A DNA stretch of 47,375 nucleotides from Candidatus Accumulibacter appositus (GCA_000585055.1 JEMX01000093.1:1-47375); one strand, 5' to 3'. Shown: positions 1-9,425, numbered from the stretch's first letter. Program-made: numbers and translations. Notes: generated from the letters alone by a model not told the origin.

Positions 1-293
1 GGTTAACGACCGGGCACCGTGAGGTGACGGAAAGTGCAACAGAGAACAGACCGCCGATGTCCAGGCTCGGGTAACCGAGGGTGGGCAGGTAAGGGTGAAA
101 CGGCGAGGTAAGAGCTCACCGCGGTCGTGGTAACACGGCCGGCACGGCAAACCCCATCCGGAGCAAGGCCAAATAGGGAAGCACGGGCGTGGCTCGCGCT
201 GCTTCCGGGTAGGCTGCTTGAGCGTGCTGGCAACAGTACGCCTAGAGGAATGGCTGTCCACGACAGAACCCGGCTTATCGATCGGCTTCCCAC
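1..293 (+). ncRNA. rnpB: RNase P RNA (class A), 3' part
   Basis: This is the catalytic RNA of RNase P, which removes 5' leaders from tRNA precursors. The sequence carries conserved bacterial class A blocks: AAAGTGCAACAGAGAACAGA near 32-51, a GGTAAGGGTGAAA block near 87, CAAATAGGGAAGC near 170, GCAACAGTACGCCTAGAGGA near 230, and ACGACAGAACCCGGCTTATC near 260-279, which is the usual end of the molecule. The 5' third, including the P1-P4 start, lies left of the window. The 3' end is placed at about 293 by comparison with the E. coli RNA from memory. Protein-length reading frames over this stretch are chance frames. Confidence 0.95.
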
Positions 294-565
294 CTTTCCC
301 GCCTGGCAGGCAGTTCTCGCTGCCGCTATTTCAGTCTTCCCCCTTTCCTTATCGCTCCTACCGGGCCGCCGATCGGCGGCGTAATGCGTGTTCAGGGCCG
401 GTTTACCCGCTTTTCTTGAGAAATTACTTTAACTACGAAAATGGCGCCATTGTTTTATAAAAACAATGTTGCTTTCAGTGTGCTTCAGAAGTCGTCCATA
501 AGTCCTTGTAGCTATTGAGAAAAGCAATGCAAGAGACCTTGCTTTAGCGCAATCTTTGTCTTAAA
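294..565. other. rnpB-mraZ intergenic region
   Basis: No gene is supported here. Two parts can be told apart. The left part is GC-rich, with a hairpin (GGCAG/CTGCC, 309-324) that could end rnpB, though no U-run follows, and a perfect 16-bp palindrome GCCGCCGATCGGCGGC at 365-380. From about 415 to 560 the composition becomes markedly AT-rich compared with the rest of the window, as expected for a strong promoter or regulator region ahead of the division cluster. This part contains the 448-468 palindrome and the promoter listed separately. Confidence 0.6.
448..468. repeat. AT-rich palindrome upstream of dcw cluster
   Basis: A perfect inverted repeat with 9-bp arms (CATTGTTTT and AAAACAATG) and a 3-bp centre ATA. 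It lies about 100 bp upstream of the likely mraZ promoter. The two-fold symmetry and A/T content fit a protein-binding site better than a terminator, because the stem is AT-rich and no U-tract follows. The binding protein cannot be named from sequence. Confidence 0.55.
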
Positions 566-567
566 GT
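539..567 (+). promoter_or_regulatory. Likely sigma70 promoter of mraZ/dcw
   Basis: A TTGCTT element (539-544) is separated by 17 bp from TAAAGT (562-567). The -35 is good and the -10 matches four of six bases. The predicted start of transcription falls inside the MraZ boxes that follow directly, which suits autorepression by MraZ. This is a pattern call only. Confidence 0.42.
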
Positions 568-590
568 GGGAGCAAGTAGTAGAAAGTGGG
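566..590 (+). promoter_or_regulatory. MraZ operator boxes
   Basis: GTGGG at 566-570 and GTGGG at 586-590, with a degenerate GTAGT at 576-580, give three half-sites on an exact 10-bp period separated by the 5-bp spacers AGCAA and AGAAA. MraZ of E. coli is known to bind TGGG-type repeats with 5-bp spacers just upstream of its own gene. The position 47-71 bp before the mraZ start codon matches. The middle box is weak. Confidence 0.75.
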
Positions 591-636
591 AAGATTGCGG
601 TGTTCTCAGAAAGATTGCAAGGGAAGCGTTGGATTG

Positions 637-1083
637 ATGTTTCAGGGTGCTGCGGCGTTGAGTCTCGATGTGAAAGGCAGGCTAGCTATTCCGGTACGTC
701 ATCGGGAAGCTCTGGCCGCGGCCGCTGACGGCCGCCTGGTACTGACGGCGCATCCGCATCGTTGCTTGCTCCTCTATCCCGAACCTGCCTGGGAACCGAT
801 TCGCGACAAGGTTCTCGCTGCGTCCAGCATGAATCCGCAGTCGGCAGCGATCAAGCGCCTGTTGGTCGGTAATGCGCGCGAAGAGGCGATGGATGCGGCA
901 GGCCGCCTGCTGATCGCTCCTGAGTTGCGTCAGTTCGCGGTGCTGGAAAAGCAGGTCTGGCTGGTCGGGCAAGGGAGTCATTTCGAAATCTGGTCCGACA
1001 TCGGCTGGCAGCAGCAGCAGGAAGCGGTTTTTGCCCTCAGCGATAAGTGCCTGCCGCCGGGGCTTGAGGACCTGGCACTGTGA
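637..1083 (+). CDS. mraZ: Transcriptional regulator MraZ
   Basis: MraZ is a DNA-binding repressor of the division and cell-wall cluster that it heads. The 148-residue product opens [19 protein letters not shown], the classic family N-terminus, and has the second AbrB-like half around residues 80-130 ([15 protein letters not shown]). The ATG at 637 was chosen over an in-frame GTG at 586 because family alignment begins at MFQG, because a GGGAAG ribosome site lies 10 bases upstream, and because the GTG lies inside the MraZ operator. The stop overlaps the GTG start of rsmH by four bases. Confidence 0.95.
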   Translation: MFQGAAALSLDVKGRLAIPVRHREALAAAADGRLVLTAHPHRCLLLYPEPAWEPIRDKVLAASSMNPQSAAIKRLLVGNAREEAMDAAGRLLIAPELRQFAVLEKQVWLVGQGSHFEIWSDIGWQQQQEAVFALSDKCLPPGLEDLAL

Positions 1084-2056
1084 CCTTGCCGGTACAGCAT
1101 CAGACGGTCTTGTTGCGGGAGGCGGTTGACGCCCTGGACATCAATCCCGCCGGAACCTATGTCGACGGCACTTTCGGTCGTGGCGGACACAGCCGGGCGA
1201 TCCTCGAAAGTCTGGGGCCGGACGGTCGCCTGCTGGCTCTTGATCGCGACCCGGACGCTGTGGCGCTGGCTGGCGAGCTCGATGATCACCGGCTGTTGGT
1301 CATGCACCAGTGCTTCGGCGACTTGAGTGAGGCCTTGTGCCTAGCAGGAATCGACGTCGCGGAAGGCGTCGATGGCGTGCTTCTCGATATTGGCGTCTCG
1401 TCGCCACAGCTTGATCAAGGGCAGCGGGGCTTCAGCTTCCGCTACGACGCACCGCTGGATATGCGGATGGACACGACGCAGGGCGAAACCGCAGCGCAGT
1501 GGTTGCAGCGGGCCAGCGTGCAGGAGATTACGGAGGTTATCAGGAATTATGGGGAAGAACGGTTTGCTGTCCAGATTGCAAAGAAGGTTGTGGCTGCTCG
1601 GGGAGAGCGGCCGCTTGCAACCACGGGCGAACTCGCAGCCCTTGTACGCGCGGCCTCGCAGCCCTTGTACGCGCGGCCGTGCGGACCCGCGAGCCTGGCA
1701 AGGACGCGGCGACGCGTACCTTTCAAGCTCTACGGATTCATATCAATCAAGAACTCGAGCAACTCACGTTAGTGCTGCCGCAGGCAATGACGCTTCTCAA
1801 AGAGGGTGGGCGGCTGGTCGTGATCAGTTTCCACTCGCTCGAAGACCGGATCGTTAAACGCTTCATGCGCGACGCAGCCGCTCCCGATCATCTGTTGTCC
1901 ACGAAGCTGCCCTTGCGTGCGGTCGATCTGCCACAGCCAGAGCTGCGCCTGGTCGGCAAGCCGGTCAAGGCCAGCGAAAAAGAGGTTTCCGCCAACCCAA
2001 GGGCGCGCAGCGCCGTCATGCGCGTCGCCGAAAAGCTCGCCCGAAAGGCGGCCTGA
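1080..2056 (+). pseudogene. rsmH: 16S rRNA m4C1402 methyltransferase, frameshifted
   Basis: RsmH (MraW) N4-methylates C1402 of 16S rRNA using S-adenosylmethionine. The first part (1080 to about 1654) encodes the normal N-terminus: [10 protein letters not shown], the SAM-binding [17 protein letters not shown], and [14 protein letters not shown]. The rest of the family sequence ([20 protein letters not shown], then [20 protein letters not shown]) continues in another frame to the TGA at 2054-2056. The switch is caused by an exact 23-bp tandem duplication at 1632-1677. Removing one copy restores a 317-residue protein of normal length. As written, frame 1 ends at 1772 after 230 residues with a nonsense tail. 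This is either a real mutation, possibly reversible by slippage, or an assembly error. Confidence 0.9.
1632..1677 (+). repeat. 23-bp tandem duplication inside rsmH
   Basis: The unit starting CTCGCAGCCCTTGTACGCGC and ending GGC occurs at 1632-1654 and again, identical, at 1655-1677. Because 23 is not a multiple of three, the extra copy shifts the rsmH frame. The following base (C) also matches, so the periodic run is 1632-1678. Confidence 0.97.
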
Positions 2057-2057
2057 T

Positions 2058-2336
2058 ATGGTTCGCCTGAATCTGTTTCTCCTTCTGGTGGCGATGTTCT
2101 GCAGCCTGGGAGTGGTGACTTCGCAGCACAAGGCGCGGCAGCTCTTTCAGGCGCTTGACGTACAGCACGAGCGCACGCGCCAGCTCGAGGTGGAGTTTGG
2201 GCAGCTGCAACTTGAACTATCGACCTGGGGAACGGCGCCGCGAATAGAGAAAATCGCCGTCGAGAAGCTCGGCATGCGTACTCCGGACTCCGAGACGCTG
2301 CTCCCCAGTTCGCCGATTGGAGGCGCCTCGCGATGA
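2058..2336 (+). CDS. ftsL: Cell division protein FtsL
   Basis: FtsL is a bitopic inner-membrane protein that forms the FtsQLB complex and activates the FtsWI septal synthase. The 92-residue product has the expected layout: a very short cytoplasmic end, one membrane segment at about residues 4-20 (LNLFLLLVAMFCSLGVV), then a periplasmic helix with coiled-coil character (about 22-60) and the typical tail IEKIAVEKLGMRTPD. The ATG at 2058 follows the rsmH stop by one base. The gene overlaps ftsI by four bases. FtsL sequences diverge strongly, so the call rests on topology and position as much as on motif. Confidence 0.92.
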   Translation: MVRLNLFLLLVAMFCSLGVVTSQHKARQLFQALDVQHERTRQLEVEFGQLQLELSTWGTAPRIEKIAVEKLGMRTPDSETLLPSSPIGGASR

Positions 2337-4081
2337 TGCGTTTCAAGGGAAAAGTCGCCCACAAGTTTGCCGAAAGCCCATTGCTAGAGCTGCGCCTGCC
2401 CGCCTGGCGGTCGCGGCTGATGGCTTTGATGATCCTTGCATCATTCGTCGTCTTGATCGGCCGCGCCTTCTACCTGCAAATTATCGACACCGATTTTCTT
2501 CAGGAAAAGGGCGAGTCGCGCTACCGGCGCGACATCGAAATCAGCGCTTCGCGAGGACGCATTGCCGATCGTCATGGCGACGTACTGGCCATTTCGACGC
2601 CGATGAGATCGATCTGGGCGGTTCCGCCGGCGGTGCAGCTGACGCCCGAGCAGACCCAGCAACTGGCGGCCCTCCTGGAGACCGACGCGCAGACGCTGAG
2701 CCGCAAGCTGGCGACCGACAAGCCCTTCGTTTTCCTGCGCCGTCAGATTCCACCGCCAGTGGCTGCGCAGGTGGCTGCCCTCAAGTTGCCGGGTATCGGT
2801 CAGGACAAGGAATATCGCCGCTTCTACCCGACCGGCGAGATGACTGCGCACATGGTCGGTTTCACGGGCGTCGACGACAAGGGCCTCGAGGGTGCTGAGT
2901 TGGCATTTCACGGACAATTGCTGGGTACGCCAGGCAGTCGTAGTGTGATCAAGGACAGGCGTGGCCAGATCGTAGAAGACGTCGGCTCAATCAAGCCACC
3001 TCAGGACGGTGATGACATCAGCCTGGCGCTGGATTCCAAAGTCCAGTACCTGGCTTATAGCCAGCTCAAGCAGGCCATCGCCGATCGCAAGGCCAAGGCC
3101 GGCGGTGTCGTTGTCCTCGATGCCAGGACAGGTGAAATCCTGGCTCTCGCAAACTGGCCGACCTATAACCCGAACAATCGCGCGAGTCTTTCCGGCGGGC
3201 AGTTGCGCAACCGTGCATTGACCGACACTTTCGAGCCCGGTTCGACCCTGAAGCCATTCACCATCGCCTTGGCAATGGAGACCGGCAAGGTTCGCTTCGA
3301 CACTCTGATCAACTGCGCGCCGGGTCGCTTGCGCGTTGGGGGGGCGACGATTTCCGATACCCATCGCTATGGGCTATTGAGCGTGGCCGAGGTCATCCAG
3401 AAGTCTTCGAACGTGGGTTCTGCCAAGATTGCGGCGATGCTGCCCGCACAGGTGATGTGGGAGATGTTCGACGGCGTCGGCTTCGGACAGGTGCCGAGTC
3501 TCGGCTTTCCGGGCGAGGTCAGTGGCCGACTGCGTCCCTGGAAGAGTTGGCGGCCAATCGAGCAGGCGACGATGTCCTTCGGGCACGGCATTTCCGTGTC
3601 CTTGATTCAACTGGCTCGTGCCTATTCCGTTTTTGCGCGTGATGGCGATCTGGTGCCACTCTCGCTCACCCGCATTGGTTCGTCGCGGCCGCGCGGTGCG
3701 CAGGTATTCAGCCCGCAGACGGCGCGCGAAGTGCGCGCCATGCTGGAGATGGCGGTTCGGCCCGGTGGCACCGCACCCAAGGCGCAGATCCCGGGCTATC
3801 GTGTTGCCGGCAAGACCGGTACTGCGCGCAAGCTCGAAAACGGTCGCTACACGACCAAGAATTACGTCGCCTCCTTCGTCGGTTTTGCGCCGGCCTCGGA
3901 TCCCCGCCTGATCGTGGCGGTGATGATCGACGAGCCGCGCGGCAAGTACTATGGCGGTGAAGTGGCGGCACCGGTTTTCGCCGCGGTGATGGCCGGCACC
4001 TTGCGAACCCTCGGCATTGCGCCGGATGCGCCGCTTGAAGTGGCGCAGAGCGGCAAGCCCGCGGCGAAGGCCAGGTTGTGA
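2333..4081 (+). CDS. ftsI: Septal peptidoglycan transpeptidase FtsI (PBP3)
   Basis: FtsI is a class B penicillin-binding protein that cross-links septal peptidoglycan with FtsW as glycosyltransferase partner. The 582-residue protein has one N-terminal membrane helix (about 31-50), the dimerisation/pedestal region (about 60-220), and a transpeptidase domain with all three active-site motifs: STLK (the acylated Ser, in EPGSTLKPF), SSN (KSSNVGS) and KTGT (AGKTGTARK). The length equals that of the family in enterics (about 588). ATG 2333 lies in an ATGA overlap with ftsL. A second ATG follows directly at 2336. Confidence 0.97.
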   Translation: MMRFKGKVAHKFAESPLLELRLPAWRSRLMALMILASFVVLIGRAFYLQIIDTDFLQEKGESRYRRDIEISASRGRIADRHGDVLAISTPMRSIWAVPPAVQLTPEQTQQLAALLETDAQTLSRKLATDKPFVFLRRQIPPPVAAQVAALKLPGIGQDKEYRRFYPTGEMTAHMVGFTGVDDKGLEGAELAFHGQLLGTPGSRSVIKDRRGQIVEDVGSIKPPQDGDDISLALDSKVQYLAYSQLKQAIADRKAKAGGVVVLDARTGEILALANWPTYNPNNRASLSGGQLRNRALTDTFEPGSTLKPFTIALAMETGKVRFDTLINCAPGRLRVGGATISDTHRYGLLSVAEVIQKSSNVGSAKIAAMLPAQVMWEMFDGVGFGQVPSLGFPGEVSGRLRPWKSWRPIEQATMSFGHGISVSLIQLARAYSVFARDGDLVPLSLTRIGSSRPRGAQVFSPQTAREVRAMLEMAVRPGGTAPKAQIPGYRVAGKTGTARKLENGRYTTKNYVASFVGFAPASDPRLIVAVMIDEPRGKYYGGEVAAPVFAAVMAGTLRTLGIAPDAPLEVAQSGKPAAKARL

Positions 4082-5589
4082 GTCGGACGAATGCCGTGCT
4101 GAACGCCGAGAGCGCTGCCCGCGCGACGCTGGCGCGCTTGGCGGCGCTTGGCGTGCAGCCCAGTGGCGCTAGCGACGACAGCCGTCAGCTGCTTGCCGGC
4201 GATCTCTTTCTGGCCTATCCCGGTGCCCTGGCTGATGGCCGTAGCCATATCGCCGCGGCAATATCTGCGGGTGCCTGCGCGGTCCTTTGGGAGGCCAGCA
4301 CCGCCGCCACGGATTCGTTTTCCTGGAACGCCGACTGGCGGATCGCCAATTTGCCGGTGTCGGGTTTGCGCTCTCTGTGTGGGCCTCTGGCGCACGCAGT
4401 CTACGGGCGCCCGAGTGAGCGTCTGTCGCTGATCGCGGTGACCGGCACCAATGGCAAGACCAGCGTGACGCAATGGCTCGCCGCCTGCCACCCACGCCGC
4501 TGCGCGACCGTCGGCACCCTGGGTGCCGGTTTCCCCGGCGCTCTGGTCGAGACCGGCTTCACCACCCCCGAGGCGACGACCCTGATGCGCTCCCTGGCCC
4601 GTTTTGCCGACGACGATGCACAGGCTTGCGCGCTCGAAGCCAGTTCTATCGGCATTGCCGAAGGTCGCCTCGACGGTGCTCGCGTCGATGTCGCCGTTTT
4701 CACCAATCTGACCCACGATCATCTCGACTATCACGGCAGTCTCGAGGCTTATGCACAGGCCAAGGCGGAGCTCTTTACCTGGCCCAGGCTACGCCTCGCG
4801 GTGTGCAATCTCGACGACCCTTTCGGGCGCCAGCTGGCGGCGCTCAGCTCGGCCACCAAGGTCGTCGGCTACACCCAGCAGGAGGCGCCCGACGGTCGGC
4901 AGGGAACGCTTCGTGCCGAAGGCGTCGAGGAGACCAGCAATGGCCTGCGCTTCCGGCTCTGCGCTCCGAACGGGCGTGCGCTGGTCGAAACCGGCCTTCT
5001 CGGTCGTTACAACGTCGCCAACCTCCTTGCCGTCGCGGCCGTCCTGATCGACGCCGGAATGACGCCGAAAGCGGTCGCCGAACGCTTCGCGCAGTTGCGC
5101 TCGCCGGCCGGTCGCCTGGAGACGATTGGCGGCCATAACGAGCCCTTGGTGGTCGTCGATTACGCGCACACGCCGGACGCACTGGACAGTGCTCTGGGCG
5201 CACTGCGGGCGGTGGCAACGGCGCGTGGCGCCAGTCTGGTCGTCATCTTCGGCTGTGGCGGTGACCGCGACCGCGGCAAAAGACCACTGATGGGAGCGAT
5301 CGCCGCAAAGCGCGCCGATCGCGTCGTGCTGACCAGTGACAACCCGCGTGGCGAAGATGCGCAGAGGATACTGGACGAGATTCACAGCGCTGCGCCGGCG
5401 GCCGAGGTCCTTGTCGATCGTGGCCAGGCAATCGAGCGCACCATTCTTGGTGCGCATCCGGCGGATGTGGTGTTGATTGCCGGCAAGGGGCACGAAACCT
5501 ATCAGGAGATCTGCGGCGTGCGGCGGCCGTTTTCCGATGCTGCGCAAGCGCGTGCCGCACTCACTGCTCGTCAGGAGATGGTCGAATGA
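4078..5589 (+). CDS. murE: UDP-MurNAc-tripeptide synthetase MurE
   Basis: MurE adds the third peptide residue to UDP-MurNAc-L-Ala-D-Glu in the cytoplasm, using ATP. The Mur-ligase P-loop GTNGKTS is at about residues 123-129. DNPR at 421-424 is the motif linked in this family to choice of meso-diaminopimelate, as expected for a Gram-negative cell wall. The length of 503 residues is normal. The start is a GTG at 4078 overlapping the ftsI stop by four bases, and the end overlaps murF by four bases, so translation is probably coupled along the series. Confidence 0.96.
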   Translation: MSRTNAVLNAESAARATLARLAALGVQPSGASDDSRQLLAGDLFLAYPGALADGRSHIAAAISAGACAVLWEASTAATDSFSWNADWRIANLPVSGLRSLCGPLAHAVYGRPSERLSLIAVTGTNGKTSVTQWLAACHPRRCATVGTLGAGFPGALVETGFTTPEATTLMRSLARFADDDAQACALEASSIGIAEGRLDGARVDVAVFTNLTHDHLDYHGSLEAYAQAKAELFTWPRLRLAVCNLDDPFGRQLAALSSATKVVGYTQQEAPDGRQGTLRAEGVEETSNGLRFRLCAPNGRALVETGLLGRYNVANLLAVAAVLIDAGMTPKAVAERFAQLRSPAGRLETIGGHNEPLVVVDYAHTPDALDSALGALRAVATARGASLVVIFGCGGDRDRGKRPLMGAIAAKRADRVVLTSDNPRGEDAQRILDEIHSAAPAAEVLVDRGQAIERTILGAHPADVVLIAGKGHETYQEICGVRRPFSDAAQARAALTARQEMVE

Positions 5590-6968
5590 CTGTGATGATG
5601 GATCTCCAGGCGGCGGCGCAGGCAACCGCTGGCCAGTTGCGTGGCGCAAATGTCGAGTTCTGCGGCGTCTCGACTGACAGCCGAAGCATCGCTGCCGGCG
5701 AGCTCTTCCTTGCCCTGCGCGGCGAGAACTACGATGGCCACCACTATCTGGCTGCCGCCAAGGCGCGCGGTGCAGTTGCCGCGGTGGTCGCCGCTGATGC
5801 CGCCGAAGTGCTGCAGTCGCTCGAGCTGCCCTTGGTCGTGGTCGCCGAAACACGATTGTCGCTCGGCGCCCTGGCCGCCGATTGGCGCGACCGCTTCACG
5901 CTGCCCTTGATCGCCGTCACCGGCAGCAACGGCAAGACGACGACCAAGGAAATGATCGCCAGCATCCTGAAGGTCGTCTACGGCGACGCGCTGCTGGTTA
6001 CCCAGGGCAACTACAACAACGACATCGGTTTGCCGCTCACCTTGCTGCGGCTGCAAGCCGGTCATCGTGCGGCAGTCATCGAGATGGGCATGAACCATCC
6101 CGGTGAGATCGCCTATCTGGCAGGAATCGCTCACCCCAGCGTCGCCGTGCTGACCAACGCGCAGCGTGCGCATCTCGAGGGGATGGGTACGCTGGAGGCG
6201 ATCGCCACCGAGAAAGGTGCCATTTTTTCGGGACTCGATGCGACCGGCGTCGCCGTCTTCTGCGCCGACGACCAATGGGCGGAGCTTTGGCGCAGCCAGA
6301 GTCACGGCCTGGGGAAAATGACTTTTGCCTTCGAGAAGACTGCCGATGTCCGCGGGCGCTTCTATTTGCACGGTCTCGAAAGTCGCCTCAGCATTGCTGC
6401 GGCCGGCGACGAAGTCGAGATGGTGCTGGCTCTGCCTGGCCAGCACAATGCCCGCAACGCGCTGGCCGCCGCCACCGCCTGTCTCGCGGCCGGGGTGCCG
6501 CTGGCCGCGGTGCACGCCGGCCTGAGCGCTTTTCGCGGTCTCAAGGGGCGCTTGCAACGACGCACGGCATTGAACGGTGCGCTCCTCCTCGACGATACCT
6601 ACAACGCCAACCCCGACTCGGTGCGCGCGGGCATCGACGTACTCGCGGCAACCATCGGGCACAGCGTGCTGGTCCTCGGCGACATGGGTGAAATCGGCGA
6701 GATGAGCGGTCAGTTTCACGACGAAATCGGCGGCTATGCAAAGAGCCAGGGAATCGATCGCTTGTTCACCCTCGGCGAGGCGAGCGCGCTGGCAGCGCAC
6801 AATTTCGGTAGCGGCGGCGCGCATTACCAGAGCCTCGACAAACTGATCGCCGCCGTGCTCGCCGAGCTCACCCCGGAAACGACGGTCCTGGTCAAGGGTT
6901 CGCGCTTCATGCGCATGGAGCGAGTGGCCGACGCCATTGCCCAGCCATCGACTGCGGGGGGGGGCTGA
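5586..6968 (+). CDS. murF: UDP-MurNAc-tripeptide:D-Ala-D-Ala ligase MurF
   Basis: MurF adds D-Ala-D-Ala to complete the UDP-MurNAc-pentapeptide. The 460-residue protein has the N-terminal UDP-substrate domain ([18 protein letters not shown]), the ATP P-loop [11 protein letters not shown] near residues 113-123, the central [14 protein letters not shown] segment ([10 protein letters not shown]), and the C-terminal domain with [11 protein letters not shown]. The last codons lie on a run of nine G (6956-6964), encoding a glycine tail just before the stop. The stop shares one base with the mraY start codon. Confidence 0.96.
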   Translation: MTVMMDLQAAAQATAGQLRGANVEFCGVSTDSRSIAAGELFLALRGENYDGHHYLAAAKARGAVAAVVAADAAEVLQSLELPLVVVAETRLSLGALAADWRDRFTLPLIAVTGSNGKTTTKEMIASILKVVYGDALLVTQGNYNNDIGLPLTLLRLQAGHRAAVIEMGMNHPGEIAYLAGIAHPSVAVLTNAQRAHLEGMGTLEAIATEKGAIFSGLDATGVAVFCADDQWAELWRSQSHGLGKMTFAFEKTADVRGRFYLHGLESRLSIAAAGDEVEMVLALPGQHNARNALAAATACLAAGVPLAAVHAGLSAFRGLKGRLQRRTALNGALLLDDTYNANPDSVRAGIDVLAATIGHSVLVLGDMGEIGEMSGQFHDEIGGYAKSQGIDRLFTLGEASALAAHNFGSGGAHYQSLDKLIAAVLAELTPETTVLVKGSRFMRMERVADAIAQPSTAGGG

Positions 6969-8056
6969 TGCTGCTGCTACTCGCCCAATGGCTGGCGCAG
7001 GACGTGCGCGCCTTCAATGTTTTCGGCTACATCACCCTGCGCACGGTGCTCGCGGCGATGACCGCGCTGATCATTTCCTTCATGGCCGGGCCGTCCCTGA
7101 TCCGCTGGCTGGCGGCCAAGAAGATCGGTCAGGCGGTACGCCAGGACGGCCCACAGTCTCACTTGGTCAAGTCGGGAACCCCGACCATGGGGGGGGCGCT
7201 GATCCTGGTGGCGATCACTGTCACGACTCTACTTTGGGGTGATCTCAGCAATCGTTACGTGTGGGTGGTGCTGATCGTCACCATCGGTTTCGGCAGCATC
7301 GGCTGGTACGACGACTGGCAGAAAGTGGTCAACCGCGATCCGCGCGGGCTGGCTTCGCGCTGGAAGTACTTCTGGCAATCGGCGCTTGGCTTGCTGGTGG
7401 CGCTCTACCTTGGGCTGAGCGCCAGCGATCCGGCACAGCTGCAGCTGATCGTGCCCTTCTTCAAGACTGTCGCCTATCCGCTGGGAATCGTCGGCTTCAT
7501 TTTCCTCAGCTATCTGGTCGTCGTCGGAACCAGCAATGCGGTCAACCTGACGGATGGCCTCGATGGTCTGGCGATCATGCCGGCGGTGATGATTGCCGCG
7601 GCGCTGGCCATCTTCGCCTACGTGGCCGGTAACTCGGTCTACGCCCGCTATCTCTTCCTGCCCTACGTGCCGGGTGCCGGCGAACTGGCCATTTTCCTGG
7701 GCGCCATGGCTGGCGCCGGGCTCGGTTTTCTGTGGTTCAACGCCTACCCGGCCGAAGTCTTCATGGGCGATGTCGGCGCCTTGGCGCTTGGCGCCGCCCT
7801 GGGTACGGTGGCGATCATCGTGCGCCAGGAAATCGTGCTGGCGATCATGGGCGGTGTCTTTGTCGCGGAAACGCTGTCGGTGGCGGCGCAGGTCGTCTAC
7901 TACAAGATCACCGGTGGCCGACGGATCTTCCGAATGGCTCCGCTACATCACCATTTCGAGCTCGGCGGCTGGAAAGAAACCCAGGTCGTCGTCCGTTTCT
8001 GGATCATTACCATCATGTTGGTGTTGATCGGATTGTCCACCTTGAAGCTGCGCTGA
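6968..8056 (+). CDS. mraY: Phospho-MurNAc-pentapeptide transferase MraY
   Basis: MraY transfers phospho-MurNAc-pentapeptide from UDP to undecaprenyl phosphate, making lipid I at the inner membrane. The 362-residue length and the chain of about ten hydrophobic segments are those of the family. Signature residues are visible: the GTPTMGG segment, the [10 protein letters not shown] segment with paired Asp, [10 protein letters not shown] and [12 protein letters not shown], and the C-terminal histidine-rich [13 protein letters not shown]. The ATG shares its A with the TGA of murF. Confidence 0.97.
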   Translation: MLLLLAQWLAQDVRAFNVFGYITLRTVLAAMTALIISFMAGPSLIRWLAAKKIGQAVRQDGPQSHLVKSGTPTMGGALILVAITVTTLLWGDLSNRYVWVVLIVTIGFGSIGWYDDWQKVVNRDPRGLASRWKYFWQSALGLLVALYLGLSASDPAQLQLIVPFFKTVAYPLGIVGFIFLSYLVVVGTSNAVNLTDGLDGLAIMPAVMIAAALAIFAYVAGNSVYARYLFLPYVPGAGELAIFLGAMAGAGLGFLWFNAYPAEVFMGDVGALALGAALGTVAIIVRQEIVLAIMGGVFVAETLSVAAQVVYYKITGGRRIFRMAPLHHHFELGGWKETQVVVRFWIITIMLVLIGLSTLKLR

Positions 8057-8057
8057 G

Positions 8058-9425
8058 ATGGAACTCCAGGGGAAACTGATACTCGTCCTCGGCCTCGGCG
8101 AAAGCGGTCTGGCGATGGCCAGGTGGCTGGCCCGGCAGGGCGCACGTGTGCGCGTCGCCGACAGTCGCTGCAGCCCGCCGCAGGCTGATGCCCTGCGTGC
8201 CGCGGTGCCGGCAGCGGTCCTGTTTGCCGGACCCTTTTCGGCAGAGGCCTTCGCGGGTGTCGAACTGATCGCCATTTCCCCCGGCGTGCCGGTACAGGAG
8301 CCACTGGTTCAGGTGGCGGTCACGCGTGCCGTGCCTCTGGTCTCGGAAATCGAGCTCTTTGCCTGGGCAGTGCGCCGCCTGACTCCGCAAGCCGCACTGA
8401 TTGCCATCACCGGCAGCAATGGCAAGACCACGACGACGGCACTGGTCGGCGCGCTGTGTCGGGCAGCGGGCCGGCATACGGCCGTCGCCGGCAATATCAG
8501 CCCGGCGGCCCTCGATGCCCTGATGAGCGCCATCGATGGCGGCGATCTGCCAACGGTCTGGGTCCTCGAACTGTCGAGTTTCCAGCTCGAAACGACCCAT
8601 TCCCTGAATGCGGATGCTGCGACGGTGCTCAACATCAGCGAAGACCACCTCGACCGCTATGACGGTCTCGATGACTATAGCGCCGCCAAGGAGCGAATTT
8701 TTCAGGGTTGCCGCGTGATGGTCGTCAATCGCGACGATTCGCGCAGCCTGGCGGCCGCACGCAGTGATCGTCGCTGCGTCACTTTCGGCCTCGGTGCGCC
8801 GGCGAAGGCGAGCGACTACGGAGTCGTCGATGGCTGCCTGCAGCGCGGTGATGAGCCTTTGATCGCGCTCGCGGCTCTGCAGCTCGTCGGCACTCATAAC
8901 GCGGCCAACGCGCTGGCCGCACTGGCCCTCTGTGAGGCAATCGGCATCGAGCCGCAGGGCGTACTGCCGGCCCTGGTCGCGTTCACCGGTCTGGCGCATC
9001 GCGTTGAGCGGATTGCGGAGATCGACGGGGTGCGCTACTTCGACGACTCCAAGGGAACCAACGTCGGCGCCACGCTCGCCGCGATCGAGGGACTGGGTTG
9101 TAAGGTGGCCATCATTCTCGGCGGCGACGGCAAAGGGCAGGACTTCTCACCGCTGCGGCCGGCCCTCGAGCAACATGCGCGTGCCATCGCCCTGATCGGT
9201 CGCGATGCGCCGGCTATTGCCGCGCTGCTGGCCGGCTGCCAGGTGCCGCTGCGGCGCTGCCTGGATATGCCGGAAGCCGTTCGCTGGTGCGCCAAACAGG
9301 CGCAAAGCGGCGACGCCGTTCTGCTCTCGCCAGCCTGTGCCAGCATGGATATGTATCGCAACTACGCTCATCGTGCAGAAGCGTTTGTCGAAGCCGTTCG
9401 TGGCCTCGAAAGGGAGGCTGCCTGA
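8058..9425 (+). CDS. murD: UDP-MurNAc-L-Ala:D-Glu ligase MurD
   Basis: MurD adds D-glutamate to UDP-MurNAc-L-alanine. The 455-residue product has an N-terminal Rossmann-like domain (LILVLGLGESGLAMARWL), the ATP loop [11 protein letters not shown] near residue 116, LELSSFQLE, NISEDHLDRY, and YFDDSKGTNVGAT in the C-terminal domain, all typical of MurD rather than the other Mur ligases. The start lies one base after the mraY stop. The stop shares one base with the ftsW ATG. Confidence 0.97.
   Translation: MELQGKLILVLGLGESGLAMARWLARQGARVRVADSRCSPPQADALRAAVPAAVLFAGPFSAEAFAGVELIAISPGVPVQEPLVQVAVTRAVPLVSEIELFAWAVRRLTPQAALIAITGSNGKTTTTALVGALCRAAGRHTAVAGNISPAALDALMSAIDGGDLPTVWVLELSSFQLETTHSLNADAATVLNISEDHLDRYDGLDDYSAAKERIFQGCRVMVVNRDDSRSLAAARSDRRCVTFGLGAPAKASDYGVVDGCLQRGDEPLIALAALQLVGTHNAANALAALALCEAIGIEPQGVLPALVAFTGLAHRVERIAEIDGVRYFDDSKGTNVGATLAAIEGLGCKVAIILGGDGKGQDFSPLRPALEQHARAIALIGRDAPAIAALLAGCQVPLRRCLDMPEAVRWCAKQAQSGDAVLLSPACASMDMYRNYAHRAEAFVEAVRGLEREAA

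Noticed and set aside
586..636. GTG start at 586 for mraZ
   Set aside because: The GTG is part of an MraZ operator box, and the extra residues are absent from the family.
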